Below, piece after piece: positions 48,475 through 58,500 of a stretch of 64,000 bases of DNA (position 1 is its first letter; the number at the start of each line of letters is the position of its first letter). The DNA comes from Pediococcus stilesii (GTDB taxonomy: Bacteria; Bacillota; Bacilli; Lactobacillales; Lactobacillaceae), in assembly GCF_001437075.1 (NCBI RefSeq), contig NZ_JQBX01000007.1, forward strand, positions 209 through 64,208. Reading direction: 5' to 3'. The translations under genes and the position numbers were made by a program. The notes under the pieces were generated by a model. It searched no databases. It saw nothing but the letters and a program-made list of their open reading frames with translations, and had not been told where the DNA came from.

Positions 48475-49935
48475 TTGCAAATTTTAAAAACAGTGATTGA
48501 AATTATTTTAGTTCTAAATATCGTAGGTGCATTTTTCACGGTCTTTAGGCAGCGGCGTGATATCGCTGCAACATGGGCTTGGCTGTTAGTTTTAACTTTT
48601 CTACCGGTATTCGGTTTTATAATCTATGCGTTTGTTGGCCGTAAATTACCGGAAAACAAACTATTTCCGCTTAAAAATAAAACAAAGCTAGAGCTTGATC
48701 AGATCATGGAGCACCAGCGACGGGAGTTAATTGAAAAAAAGACGACAGCGGCGGACCAGGTGGTGCGAGACGCCGAGGGGATGGTCCAATTTTTTAGTGA
48801 GACGGACTATGCGTTTCTAACTAGAAGAAATGAAGTTCAGATTATTACCGACGGGCAGGAGCTTTTTGACGATATTTTTGCTGAAATTAAAAAAGCAAAA
48901 AAACATGTCCATGTTGAATTTTACACGATTTACGATGATGAAATTGGAAATCAATTACGCGAAATTTTGGAAGAAAAGGCGCGTGAAGGAGTTGAAGTGA
49001 AAGTACTTTGGGATTCTTGGGGATCGCTTGGAACTTCACGAAAATTTTTCAAAAAACTAAATGAATTAGGTGGCAAGGCGTTTCCGTTCTTAGGAACTCG
49101 TTCCGCTCTGACAGATTTTCGACTGAACTTCAGAGATCACCGAAAGATTGTGGTGATTGACGGTAAGATTGGCTATGTCGGGGGCTTTAACGTTGGCGAT
49201 CAGTATTTAGGGCGAAAAAAGAAATTTGGATATTGGCGTGATACACACCTAAAAATTATCGGATCGGGGGTCTATGGATTGCAATCGCGATTTTTACTCG
49301 ATTGGAATGCGACGGATCGACTTAATCCCGTATCTGAAGATTTTAAACCGGGATCGGTATATTTTCCTGTCGCGGAAGTTAAAGGAAACACGAGTTTGCA
49401 GATCGTAAGTAATGGACCAGATTCGGATATCGAAAAGATTAAGATGGGCTATTTAAAGATGATAAATGCTGCTAAGGAATCGATTTGGATTCAGTCTCCG
49501 TATTTAATTCCCGATGATAGTGTGCTTGATGCGCTCCGATTGGCTGCTAATTCGGGAGTAGACGTTCGTATTATGGTACCGTCAATGCCGGACCATGCGT
49601 TTGTGTACCGAGCAACTCAATATTACGCATGGCAATGTGCTAAATGGGGGATTAAAGTTTATTATTATAACAACGGATTTTTACATGCTAAGACAATGGT
49701 AGTGGACGGAAAAATTTCATCGGTCGGTTCCGCAAATATGGATTTTCGTAGTTTTAAATTAAATTTTGAAGTAAATTCTTTCATGTACGATGAAAATATC
49801 GCAAAACAATTACAAAATATTTATAAAAAAGATATTGAACAATCTAGCCTTCAAACGGTTGCAATGTTTGATAAGCAGACACGTTGGCTGAAGTTTAAAC
49901 AAACTTTTTCCAGACTGCTTTCACCAATCTTATAA
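48475..49935 (+). CDS. cls: Cardiolipin synthase
   Basis: This 486-residue membrane phospholipase-D-family enzyme joins two phosphatidylglycerols. Two N-terminal membrane segments (about residues 5-60) are followed by two HKD motifs: HRKIVVIDGKIGYVGGFN (about residue 220) and HAKTMVVDGKISSVGSANMD (about 400). TTG is the start, with GGGGGG eight nt upstream. Confidence 0.95.
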   Translation: MQILKTVIEIILVLNIVGAFFTVFRQRRDIAATWAWLLVLTFLPVFGFIIYAFVGRKLPENKLFPLKNKTKLELDQIMEHQRRELIEKKTTAADQVVRDAEGMVQFFSETDYAFLTRRNEVQIITDGQELFDDIFAEIKKAKKHVHVEFYTIYDDEIGNQLREILEEKAREGVEVKVLWDSWGSLGTSRKFFKKLNELGGKAFPFLGTRSALTDFRLNFRDHRKIVVIDGKIGYVGGFNVGDQYLGRKKKFGYWRDTHLKIIGSGVYGLQSRFLLDWNATDRLNPVSEDFKPGSVYFPVAEVKGNTSLQIVSNGPDSDIEKIKMGYLKMINAAKESIWIQSPYLIPDDSVLDALRLAANSGVDVRIMVPSMPDHAFVYRATQYYAWQCAKWGIKVYYYNNGFLHAKTMVVDGKISSVGSANMDFRSFKLNFEVNSFMYDENIAKQLQNIYKKDIEQSSLQTVAMFDKQTRWLKFKQTFSRLLSPIL

Positions 49936-49944
49936 TTAAAACAG

Positions 49945-49973
49945 TTGACGTTTAAATTTTTAAATGATAGTCT
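49945..49973 (+). promoter_or_regulatory. Promoter of the second T-box leader
   Basis: TTGACG (49945-49950) and TAGTCT (49968-49973) are separated by 17 bp, just upstream of the T-box leader. Confidence 0.65.
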
Positions 49974-49984
49974 TATAAAAAATA

Positions 49985-50225
49985 AATTAAAGCATTTTAA
50001 CTTTCACATTAAGTAGCGCATGATCTGTGTGTCAGGAAGTCGGTGGTTGCTGCGAACCGATCAGGGTTATGTTGACGAAATACCGTGAAATAGTTTAATT
50101 AAACGGCTAATAACTAGAACCGTTATCATCTAGTGAGTGAAGTGTTTTTTAGTACACTTAAATTGGGTGGTACCACGGTATACACATCGTCCCTGTTGCA
50201 TTTAGATGCAGCAGGGATTTTTTTA
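49985..50225 (+). ncRNA. T-box leader, probable Tyr specifier, controlling an NhaC-type transporter
   Basis: The T-box TGGGTGGTACCACG (50164-50177) is followed by a terminator of TCCCTGTTGCAT and ATGCAGCAGGGA plus a T run (50190-50224). Stem I shows GGAAGTCGGTGG. In the specifier loop, GACGAAATACCG places TAC (Tyr) at 50081-50083. The downstream NhaC-family gene is then likely a tyrosine transporter, as has been predicted for other T-box-linked NhaC homologues. Confidence 0.88.
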
Positions 50226-50251
50226 TTGGTCAAAAAATGGAGGGGAACGGA

Positions 50252-51631
50252 ATGAAGAAGGTTAGTACATTAGAAGCAAGTATTGTTTTGGTAATTATGC
50301 TGTCCATCATGGGAATCGGCGTGATTAAATTTGGATTATCTCCACAAACACCGGTGTTATTAGTTTTAGGATTGATTACAATCTGGGCTAAAATTAGAGG
50401 CTTCGAATGGGAAGATGTTAATACGGGAATTAAAAATGGAATTGAAACGGGAATTATTCCAATTTTTATTTTTATATTAGTGGGCGCACTAATTAGTGTG
50501 TGGATTGCAGCAGGAATTATCCCGACGCTGATGGTGGTTGGTTTTAAGTTAATTAGTGCCAGCTGGTTTGTTCCTTCGGTATTTGTAGTTTGCGCATTGG
50601 TTGGAACATCTGTTGGTTCAGCCTTTACGGTCATGTCAACAGTCGGAATTGCTTTCTTTGGCATGGGGGTGACGATGGGAATTAATCCGGCATTAGTTGC
50701 AGGTGCAATTATTTCGGGCGCAATATTTGGTGATAAGTGTTCACCACTTTCCGAATCAACGAACCTCTCGGCCGCGGTTGTTGATGCTGATTTGTTTGAT
50801 CATATCAAAAACTTAATGTGGTCAACAGTTCCGGCATTTGTGGGAGCACTAATTCTTTTTGGTATTTTTGGCGCAGGTGAAGCTCAAAGCGTCGACATGA
50901 GTAAGATTAATCAAACCGTAACGGTACTAGAACAACATTTTAACGTCAATTTTTGGGTAGTTATTCCAATCGCATTAATGTTTATTTGTGCCTGGATGCG
51001 AATCCCCGCTGTACCAACGTTGTTTATGAATATTGGGGTATCGGTAATTTTTGTTTTTATTTCAACACCTAAAATTACGTTAAGTCAAATTGCTTCAATA
51101 ATCGAAAGTGGGTTTGTTTCTAAAACGGGAAATGCGAGTGTAGACCAGCTCCTCACGCGTGGTGGAATCGCCAGTATGATGGGAACCGTTTCGTTAATCG
51201 TGGTGACGTTGTCACTGGGTGGAATTTTAGTACATCTAGGATTAATTGAACGGGTGATGGAGCCAGTGGCAAGAAGATTAAACAGTGATGGGAAATTAAT
51301 TTTTGCAGTAATCTGTAGTGCGATTGGCGTTAATATCTTTATTGGTGAGCAATTCTTATCTGTTATACTACCAGGAAAGGCATTTAAACCAACTTTTGAA
51401 AAAGTAGGATTAGCTAATGTCGCGTTGAGTCGAGCCTTAGAAGATGGCGGGACGGTAATTAATTACCTAGTTCCATGGGGAGTAGCAGGAACATTTGCGG
51501 CAAACACATTTCATGTTGCAACGTTAAACTACCTACCTTTTGTATTCTTTAGTTTGTTGTCACCAGTCTTTTCAATCATCAGCGGTTTTACAGGAATTGG
51601 AATTAAACACGTCAATTCGAAAAATCAGTAA
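50252..51631 (+). CDS. NhaC-family transporter, probable tyrosine carrier
   Basis: This protein of about 459 residues has eleven to twelve membrane segments of the NhaC Na+/H+ antiporter family. FGDKCSPLSESTNLSAAV is the conserved cation-site region, and ALEDGGTVINYLVPWGVAG the second. The ATG at 50252 has GGAGGGG six nt upstream. The Tyr T-box argues for amino acid transport instead of pure sodium export. Confidence 0.85.
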   Translation: MKKVSTLEASIVLVIMLSIMGIGVIKFGLSPQTPVLLVLGLITIWAKIRGFEWEDVNTGIKNGIETGIIPIFIFILVGALISVWIAAGIIPTLMVVGFKLISASWFVPSVFVVCALVGTSVGSAFTVMSTVGIAFFGMGVTMGINPALVAGAIISGAIFGDKCSPLSESTNLSAAVVDADLFDHIKNLMWSTVPAFVGALILFGIFGAGEAQSVDMSKINQTVTVLEQHFNVNFWVVIPIALMFICAWMRIPAVPTLFMNIGVSVIFVFISTPKITLSQIASIIESGFVSKTGNASVDQLLTRGGIASMMGTVSLIVVTLSLGGILVHLGLIERVMEPVARRLNSDGKLIFAVICSAIGVNIFIGEQFLSVILPGKAFKPTFEKVGLANVALSRALEDGGTVINYLVPWGVAGTFAANTFHVATLNYLPFVFFSLLSPVFSIISGFTGIGIKHVNSKNQ

Positions 51632-51650
51632 TAGAATATTCATGTATATA

Positions 51651-51688
51651 AAAGAGGGCCGATAAAATCAATTTATCGGCCCTCTTTT
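51651..51688. terminator. Bidirectional terminator after the NhaC-type gene
   Basis: AAAGAGGGCCGATAAA and TTTATCGGCCCTCTTTT form a perfect stem with a 5-nt loop between convergent genes. Confidence 0.88.
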
Positions 51689-51702
51689 AAATGCTGACAG
51701 TT

Positions 51703-52668
51703 TTACGATATTTGATGATGTACTAGGAAGTCACTCAATTTTTGAGCAATGGTGATTGATCCGTTTACGTCGGGATGAACACCATCGATAGTTTCAATAT
51801 TCCAATCTTTAGTTGGAATAATTGAAATATTTAATGTCTCAGAAACACTAGTAATGCTTTCAACATGGGTTTGGTCAAAAGGCACGATAACAAATAATTT
51901 AGAACTGCTGAACTTCGATTGAACTTCACGCATGAATTGCATAAAGAAGGGTTGGAAGAGACTTTCCTCAAATTTTTTATCATTGGTTCCTAGATTAATA
52001 AAAACCATGCTCGGGTTGACCGCAGGAGCGGTAATATTGAAATCGACATAATTAATGAAACGTGGCGCCGCTGGAACACCGCCAGTTCCATAGCATAATA
52101 TACCGGCGGCACTGTAAGCGATGCGGTAATCTTCCCAATTAAACATTTGTGATAAGAGCGCGGCATAGTTAATATCGGCGCCGTAATCAATTGAAGGATG
52201 TGAACCCCTGACCCAGCAACCAGCGGTAATGGAATCGCCAATAAATGCTACTAAAGGACCGCTGGGCTTGATCGGGTGAAGCACACCGTTTTTGGAAGCA
52301 CGAATGGATTTAATAGCTAACCCTTGGTTTCCTTGCCAAACATCATCAGCATCGGTATTTCCCGTAAAAACAATGCGAATCAAATGGCTGTGGCTATGAT
52401 TTAACTCAAATCTGATGGTAGCTTTATCTAGAGAAACAAGCTGAAGTTGATGATCAATATCGATACTCAGTGTTTGGGGTGTTTCAAGGTCTGGAAGAAT
52501 GGTTTGAAGTTCAAAGTAAGTACTGTCCTCTATTTGAAAGAGAATCTCGGCACCGAGATTAGTGGTGTACATTATCGGTGTATCTTGAAAACGGCGTTGA
52601 ACCCAGCGCCCCATAAAGTATACATTTGCAATTGAATTATTTGATAAGGTATTGACATAATCAGTCAT
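51703..52668 (-). CDS. SGNH/GDSL hydrolase
   Basis: This 321-residue esterase has an N-terminal beta-rich domain (about residues 1-130) and a C-terminal SGNH domain. The nucleophile Ser is in VAFIGDSITAG (about 147), the oxyanion Asn in FINLGTNDKKF, and the His in DGVHPDVNG. No signal peptide is seen. The layout resembles CE2-like acetyl esterases acting on polysaccharides; the substrate is unknown. Confidence 0.88.
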   Translation of the reverse strand: MTDYVNTLSNNSIANVYFMGRWVQRRFQDTPIMYTTNLGAEILFQIEDSTYFELQTILPDLETPQTLSIDIDHQLQLVSLDKATIRFELNHSHSHLIRIVFTGNTDADDVWQGNQGLAIKSIRASKNGVLHPIKPSGPLVAFIGDSITAGCWVRGSHPSIDYGADINYAALLSQMFNWEDYRIAYSAAGILCYGTGGVPAAPRFINYVDFNITAPAVNPSMVFINLGTNDKKFEESLFQPFFMQFMREVQSKFSSSKLFVIVPFDQTHVESITSVSETLNISIIPTKDWNIETIDGVHPDVNGSITIAQKLSDFLVHHQIS

Positions 52669-52689
52669 CGTTTAAGTGCCCCTTATAAG

Positions 52690-53256
52690 TTAACCAGGAT
52701 TGTACATACATTCGATTTCATGGTCGTTAATTAAGCCAATTCCCTGCATAAAGGAATAAGTGGTGACCGGGCCGACAAACTTAAAACCACGTTTTTTTAA
52801 GTCCGCTGAGATTTTTTCAGAAAGTGGTGTTTTAGCATGAACCTCTTCCGGGATTCGGATATGATCATTAATTTGATGATTATTAACGAATTTCCATATG
52901 TAATTATCGAAGCTACCAAATTCATTTTGAACTTCAATAAAGGCTTTTGCATTTGAAATAGTAGCTGATAGCTTTCCACGATGTCTTAAAATATCTGGAT
53001 TTTGCATCAACTGATCAATATCTTCATCGGTCATTGCTGCGACTAAATGAACTTCAAAATTATGGAACGCCACCTTAAATGCTGCGCGTTTATTAATAAT
53101 AGTGTTCCAACTTAATCCCGCTTGATAACCCTCCAAGCAAAGCATTTCAAAAATATAACGATCATCATGAGATACTTGCCCCCACTCGTTTGCGTGATAG
53201 GCTTGCATTAGGTCGGAAGTTCCTCTAGCCCAAGTACAGATAAAATTATCATTCAT
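52690..53256 (-). CDS. tag: DNA-3-methyladenine glycosylase I
   Basis: This 188-residue base-excision enzyme removes 3-methyladenine. The sequence CTWARGTSDLMQAYHANEWG carries the first Cys and His zinc ligands, followed by FEMLCLEGYQAGLSW; the C-terminus has INDHEIEC with the other His and Cys. The start MNDNFICTW was chosen for GGAG nine nt upstream. It is near, but not clearly co-transcribed with, the esterase. Confidence 0.95.
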   Translation of the reverse strand: MNDNFICTWARGTSDLMQAYHANEWGQVSHDDRYIFEMLCLEGYQAGLSWNTIINKRAAFKVAFHNFEVHLVAAMTDEDIDQLMQNPDILRHRGKLSATISNAKAFIEVQNEFGSFDNYIWKFVNNHQINDHIRIPEEVHAKTPLSEKISADLKKRGFKFVGPVTTYSFMQGIGLINDHEIECMYNPG

Positions 53257-53344
53257 TTTAAAAATCTCCGTTCTAAATAAAAAAGCTTTCAATCCCCTAA
53301 AAGAAATTAAAAACAATTAGTTAATTAGCTTAATTTTAGCACAT

Positions 53345-54670
53345 TTAGACTTCATGATCGTAACCGTTAAATGAAAGATTTAAAACAACGGCGGTAATGC
53401 TGGCAACAACAATTCCGTTTGTCATGAGCATTTGAACCGTTTCAGGCAAAGCACGGTATAACTGAGGATAGACCGTTGATCCGAGGCCCATGCCGATGGA
53501 AAGTGAAACAATTAAAATATTTTTAGTTTGATTAAAATTAACTTGTTGAAGAATACGGACACCTTGGATTCCTACGATTCCGAACATGACGAGCATTGCT
53601 CCACCAAGGACACTTGTTGGAACAATGGTTGCGATGGCACCTGCCTTGGGCAAAAGACCCAACAGAATCAGAAATCCAGCGGCATAGTAAATTGGTTTCC
53701 GGCTTTTAACTCCAGAAAGTTGTAATACACCAACGTTTTCGGAGAACGTTGAGTAAGGGAAGGTATTAAAAATACCACCCAAAATTGCTGCAATTCCCTC
53801 GGAACGATACCCACGTTTCAGGTCATCTTGAGTAATGTCTTTTCCCACGAGGTCGCCTAAAGCAAAGAAGACACCGGTTGATTCAATCATCGTAGTCAAG
53901 GTCACCATAATCATGGTTAATATGGCGGATAGTTTGAATGTGGGAACTCCAAAATAAAATGGTTGTGGTAAATGAAACCATCCGGCTTGAGCAACGGGTG
54001 TCAATGATACCATTCCCATGAAACCGGCAATCCCAGTTCCGATTAGGATTCCGATTAGAATGGCAATTGATCGGAAAAAACCCCGGCCCCAGACGTTAAC
54101 TCCAACAATAACGATGACGGTGATTAAGCCAACGAGTAAATTTCTGAGATCGCCGAATGATTTAGCCGCGATGTCCCCTCCGCCAATATCTTGAAACGCA
54201 ACGGGGATCAAAGTGAAACCAATGACAGTGATAATGGATCCAGTGACGATCGGCGGGAAAAGCCCTTTAATTTTCGAGAAAAGATCACCAATTAAGATTA
54301 CAAATAATCCAGAAGCAATTATTGCCCCATACATAGCAGTAATCCCCAAGGTACCACCGATCCGTTCTAGTGGCTGTACAGCTTGAATGGCACAGCCAAG
54401 AACGACCGGTAGACCGATCCCGGTGAGGGCCGTTTTTTTAACTTGTAAGAGTGTCGCAATACCACACATGAATATATCGACGGATACTAAGTAGGTCATC
54501 TGCGCGGCAGTGAAGTGTAAAAATCCACCAATTAAAAGTGGGACGATGACATCGCCAGAATACATTGCAAGTAGATGCTGGAATCCTAGGATTGCGGCTT
54601 TACCCTCGGTTAGTTTAGGCGTAATTTCGGTTACCGGAGCCGCCTTGTAATTAGAATCGTTTGTTTTCAT
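53345..54670 (-). CDS. Xanthine/uracil permease (NCS2), probable PbuX-type
   Basis: This 441-residue nucleobase symporter has about fourteen membrane segments. NCS2 landmarks are the EVQ-like GLPVVLGCAIQAVQPL region, IESTGVFFALGDLVG and FNTFPYSTFSENVGVLQLSGVKSR. A guanine-class riboswitch lies upstream, which points to xanthine or guanine uptake instead of uracil. Expression should fall when guanine is plentiful. Confidence 0.92.
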   Translation of the reverse strand: MKTNDSNYKAAPVTEITPKLTEGKAAILGFQHLLAMYSGDVIVPLLIGGFLHFTAAQMTYLVSVDIFMCGIATLLQVKKTALTGIGLPVVLGCAIQAVQPLERIGGTLGITAMYGAIIASGLFVILIGDLFSKIKGLFPPIVTGSIITVIGFTLIPVAFQDIGGGDIAAKSFGDLRNLLVGLITVIVIVGVNVWGRGFFRSIAILIGILIGTGIAGFMGMVSLTPVAQAGWFHLPQPFYFGVPTFKLSAILTMIMVTLTTMIESTGVFFALGDLVGKDITQDDLKRGYRSEGIAAILGGIFNTFPYSTFSENVGVLQLSGVKSRKPIYYAAGFLILLGLLPKAGAIATIVPTSVLGGAMLVMFGIVGIQGVRILQQVNFNQTKNILIVSLSIGMGLGSTVYPQLYRALPETVQMLMTNGIVVASITAVVLNLSFNGYDHEV

Positions 54671-54728
54671 TAAAACTTATCCTCGTTTTCATAGTTTTCA
54701 AATCAATATGAAATCGAGCCTATAAAAA

Positions 54729-54763
54729 AATAAATAGCTGTGGCAAAGAGAACTTGCCACAGC
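54729..54763 (-). terminator. Riboswitch terminator
   Basis: On the minus strand GCTGTGGCAA and TTGCCACAGC pair perfectly around a 7-nt loop and are followed by a T-rich run. It forms the off-state of the purine riboswitch. Confidence 0.87.
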
Positions 54764-54788
54764 CTTATAATAATTGTAAATTAGTCTT

Positions 54789-54851
54789 CCTATAGTCTAA
54801 CGTTTACGGCGTTAGGTAGAAACTGTCAACCAGATCAAGACATTATATAGG
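54789..54851 (-). ncRNA. Purine riboswitch aptamer, guanine class
   Basis: On the minus strand the aptamer shows P1 CCTATA/TATAGG, then GATCTGG, AGTTTCTACC, CGCCGTAAACG and GACTATAGG. The J3/1 element ACTAT has C at the specificity position (74 in xpt numbering), which selects guanine or xanthine over adenine. It controls the downstream NCS2 permease. Confidence 0.92.
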
Positions 54852-54877
54852 CTTTGTTTTATTTGATTGTGACTGAA

Positions 54878-54906
54878 ATTTTAACATATAAAAAATAATG
54901 AAACAA
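54878..54906 (-). promoter_or_regulatory. Promoter of the purine riboswitch-permease unit
   Basis: On the minus strand TTGTTT (54901-54906) and TAAAAT (54878-54883) are separated by 17 bp. Confidence 0.7.
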
Positions 54907-55001
54907 GTTAACTAAAAATGAGTGAGATATTTTTCGATGGAATTGGAGAAAGAATCAATTCGATTTATAATGATGGAGAAAAGAATTATAAGGAGATAAA
55001 A

Positions 55002-55511
55002 ATGAAGATACTAGTTGCAGGTTTAGACCGCAAAGTTTCAAAAGAGGCGCTAAGTGATAAAACGCAATTTGAAGTGGTTAATAAAATCGAAAACGGGAAT
55101 TATGACGTACTATATATTGATATGATTCATATTGGAATGGATGAAGAATTTGAACAACTAGCTGACCGAATTGAGGATGGAAAAATTAAAATTCGGAAGA
55201 TTGTATTTTTGGCAACCGCCGGAATGGATAAGGAGATTAGTCCAGAATGGTTGGGGGATGGTAGACAGGTAAAAGAGCTGATACTTGAGGTACAGTATGT
55301 TGCTAAACTTGTGGATGAAACAGAAATCCCTTATACAATTTTACGTCCGGTTGAAGTTCAAGATGAAGTTCAAGAAGTCGAAATTATTGCTGAAGGAGAA
55401 AAAATAGTTAACGCAAAAGTTTCCAAAAAAGGCTTAGAAAATCTTATTAAACAGGCAATTTTAACAGATGACTACCTTAATCAATCGATCGGCATCGCGA
55501 ATAAAAGTTAG
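55002..55511 (+). CDS. Atypical NAD(P)-binding (NmrA/SDR-like) protein
   Basis: This 169-residue protein looks like a short NAD(P)H-binding protein of the NmrA/atypical SDR type: MKILVAGLDRKVSKEAL at the start, KIVFLATAGMDKE in the middle and ILRPVEVQDEVQEVEII near the C-terminus. The glycine-rich loop GxxGxxG is missing, so cofactor binding is doubtful. ATG at 55002 has AAGGAG six nt upstream. It ends 8 nt before rexB. Confidence 0.62.
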   Translation: MKILVAGLDRKVSKEALSDKTQFEVVNKIENGNYDVLYIDMIHIGMDEEFEQLADRIEDGKIKIRKIVFLATAGMDKEISPEWLGDGRQVKELILEVQYVAKLVDETEIPYTILRPVEVQDEVQEVEIIAEGEKIVNAKVSKKGLENLIKQAILTDDYLNQSIGIANKS

Positions 55512-55519
55512 GAGAAAAT

Positions 55520-58500
55520 ATGACACTTCAAATAATGTATGGACCGGCAAGTGCCGACCATTTAGACGGCATTGCTCAAAAAGTGGTTGAAATTCAGCGC
55601 AGAGATAAGCAGGCCTTAGTATATTACTTAGTTCCGAATCATATAAAATTTCAATCTGAAATTCAACTGCTTCAGAAGTTGCGACAAAAAAAAGAAATTA
55701 CCGGGCATATTTTTGCAGAAAAAGATGTCCAAATTTTGTCAATCAGTCGACTAGCTTGGTTCTTTTTACGAAATAGTAGTATTTATCAGTATCCAAGATT
55801 GACCGGTTCAAGTACGAACATGTTGTTATACAGAGTAATATTGGAACATCAAGATGAGTTAATTTTATTCCATAATATTGACGCTCAATTGGGGCTGGTG
55901 CAAGAGATTGCACGACAATTAACCGAGTTTAAACAGGGAAATGTTAGTCCCGAAAATTTGGAGCAAGTTATTGATAAAATTGGCGAAAATGAAGACGTAG
56001 GCATGGATTTATCAGCTAAATTACATGATCTGAACATCATCTATACTGCTTATGACGAGGCGATTCAAAGCCAGTTTATCGATAGTAGCGATATTACGCG
56101 TGCGCTTACTGATGAACTTGCTAATTTAGATTTAACGGGGCAAAACTTTATCATCAGTGGATTTTCTAACTTTTCTGCGGAAGAAATGCGACTACTTCAG
56201 ACAATGATGATGTCCAACGCCAATGTTTTGCTTGATCTGACAATGAACCAGTACCCATCCATGAAAAATATTTCAGAAAATAGTTTGTTTTTTGAAAACG
56301 AAAGAATTGTTTTCAAAATTAATGAGTGGTGCAATGAAAACGGCGTGAAAGTTGAGTCGCCGATTCAAATAAGAGAATCACGGGTCGGTCAAAATTTGAG
56401 AGAGCTCGAACAATATTGGATTGATTCAACTAGGGGACAGTCCGGAAAGCAGTCTCCAAAAAAGGTAGATAAAATTAGCATCTTTCAGTCAAATAGTCGT
56501 TACGCGGAAGTTGAACATGTAGCAACGTTAATTCGACAAAAAATGGCAGCAGATCCAACGCTCAAATTTTCTGATTTCTCGGTTCTGACTCGTCATTTAG
56601 ATGATTACGCGACAATCGTGCGACCGATATTTGATCAATTGGAACTACCTATATTTTACGATTTACAAATTGCAATGAAAAACCATCCACTTCTAGAATT
56701 GATCAATGCGCTATTTGATATTAAGAATCGTAATTTCCGCTATGAAGATGTTATGCGTTTATTGAAGACGGGACTACTTTGTCCAGAAGAAGATGACATG
56801 GCGGAGTCTGAATTTATGAAGAGTGTCTATATCACTGAGAATTACGTTTTGAAACAAGGCATATATGGACATCAATGGCTACAAAAAAAAGCTTGGAAAT
56901 ATAGTAGATTCAATGATTTAGATCGAGACCAGCAAACTGACGAAGAGACCGACATAAATCGAAGAATTAACTTAATTAAAAAATACGTATCAGATACGGT
57001 GATGCCTTTTTTCAATAATTTATCTACTGTTAAAAGTGGGGCAGAAGCTGCAAAAGCTCTCTATCAGTTTTTAATTGATAATCATGTTGACCAGTGTTTA
57101 TTAAAATGGCGCGATCGGTGGATTGATGAAGGTAATCTGGCGAAAGCCGCTGAACCAGAGCAAGCGTGGGAAACATTTATTCAAATGCTGGATGAGTTTG
57201 TTGAGATACTAGGCGATCAGCCATTCGACCCAACTAATTTTATGGGTCTTTTAAATGCAGGATTTGAAGGTGCTACATATTCACAAATTCCATCAACGTT
57301 AGATCAAATTTTAATTTCCGAGACGGGAATGGTTCAAATGATGGATCGAAAAATCGTCTTCATAATTGGAGCGACGGATCGAGTGATGCCTGAGCAAGTT
57401 TCCGACAGTGGCTTTATCGACCAAGACGGTAAAAACGAAGTTACTGAATATTTAGATGAAGATCAATTTTTAAGTGTTAGTACTGAACGACAAATGCGCC
57501 AAGAGCCGTACTTGAATTACCTAACCTTTATGATCGGTTCGGACGAATTAATCTTTTCATGCCCTAAAAGTGGCAACGATGGAGCAGAATACAAAATATC
57601 ACCGTATGTGGAACGGATTAAAAATCACTTTAAAATTGAAGTTCAGAATCTTCCTAGTCGACCAAGTTCGGATGATTCAACAATTGAACCTTTTGTTGGC
57701 TCCAAGCGAAGTACATTAAGTCATTTGGTTCAATATGCCCGGTCAGTCAACGAAACTAAACAAGAAGCAGACAGCCGCTGGAATTTAATTTTTAGTCTAC
57801 TTAAAAAGAGTACAGTTAGTACCCTTGCGGATCACTTACTGAGCAGTCTGCGTTATAAGAATATTCCTAAAAAGTTAAAACCAGAAATTGTTACGGGTTT
57901 GTACGGGGATACCATTTACGCTTCTGTTTCTAAACTAGAAGAATTTTATCGCAATGAGTACTCTTACTTTTTGAAATACGGGTTAAAATTACAGGAACGA
58001 GAAACGGCTGATCTAAGTCCAGCCGACACAGGACAATACTTCCATGCCGCAATGGATAAGTTGGTGAAAATCATCAGCACCTCTGATTTGAACTTCAATG
58101 AAGTTAATCAAGACCAAATCAAAATGGTTACCAAAAATTTGTTAGAACAGATGCAAAATGATCAGCAATTTGAACAGTTTAATGGTACCTACCGGATGGG
58201 ATATTTACGCCAACAATTGAATCAGACAATTCAGTCGATGGTGGAAGCTATTTTTAAGCAATTATCTCGGACACGAATGCGGCCGATTGCTTCGGAGCAA
58301 ATGTTTGGTCAAATCGGATCGCAAAAAGGATTACCAGCGTTGAAGTTCAAAGTAGATGGAGATCGATCAATCAATGTACGAGGGAAAATTGACCGAATTG
58401 ATAAAATTTCGATTGGACAAGAGGAGTATCTGGGGGTTGTTGACTATAAATCTAGTAGCCGAAAATTTGACTTTGCTGATGCATATTATGGGCTGGCAAT

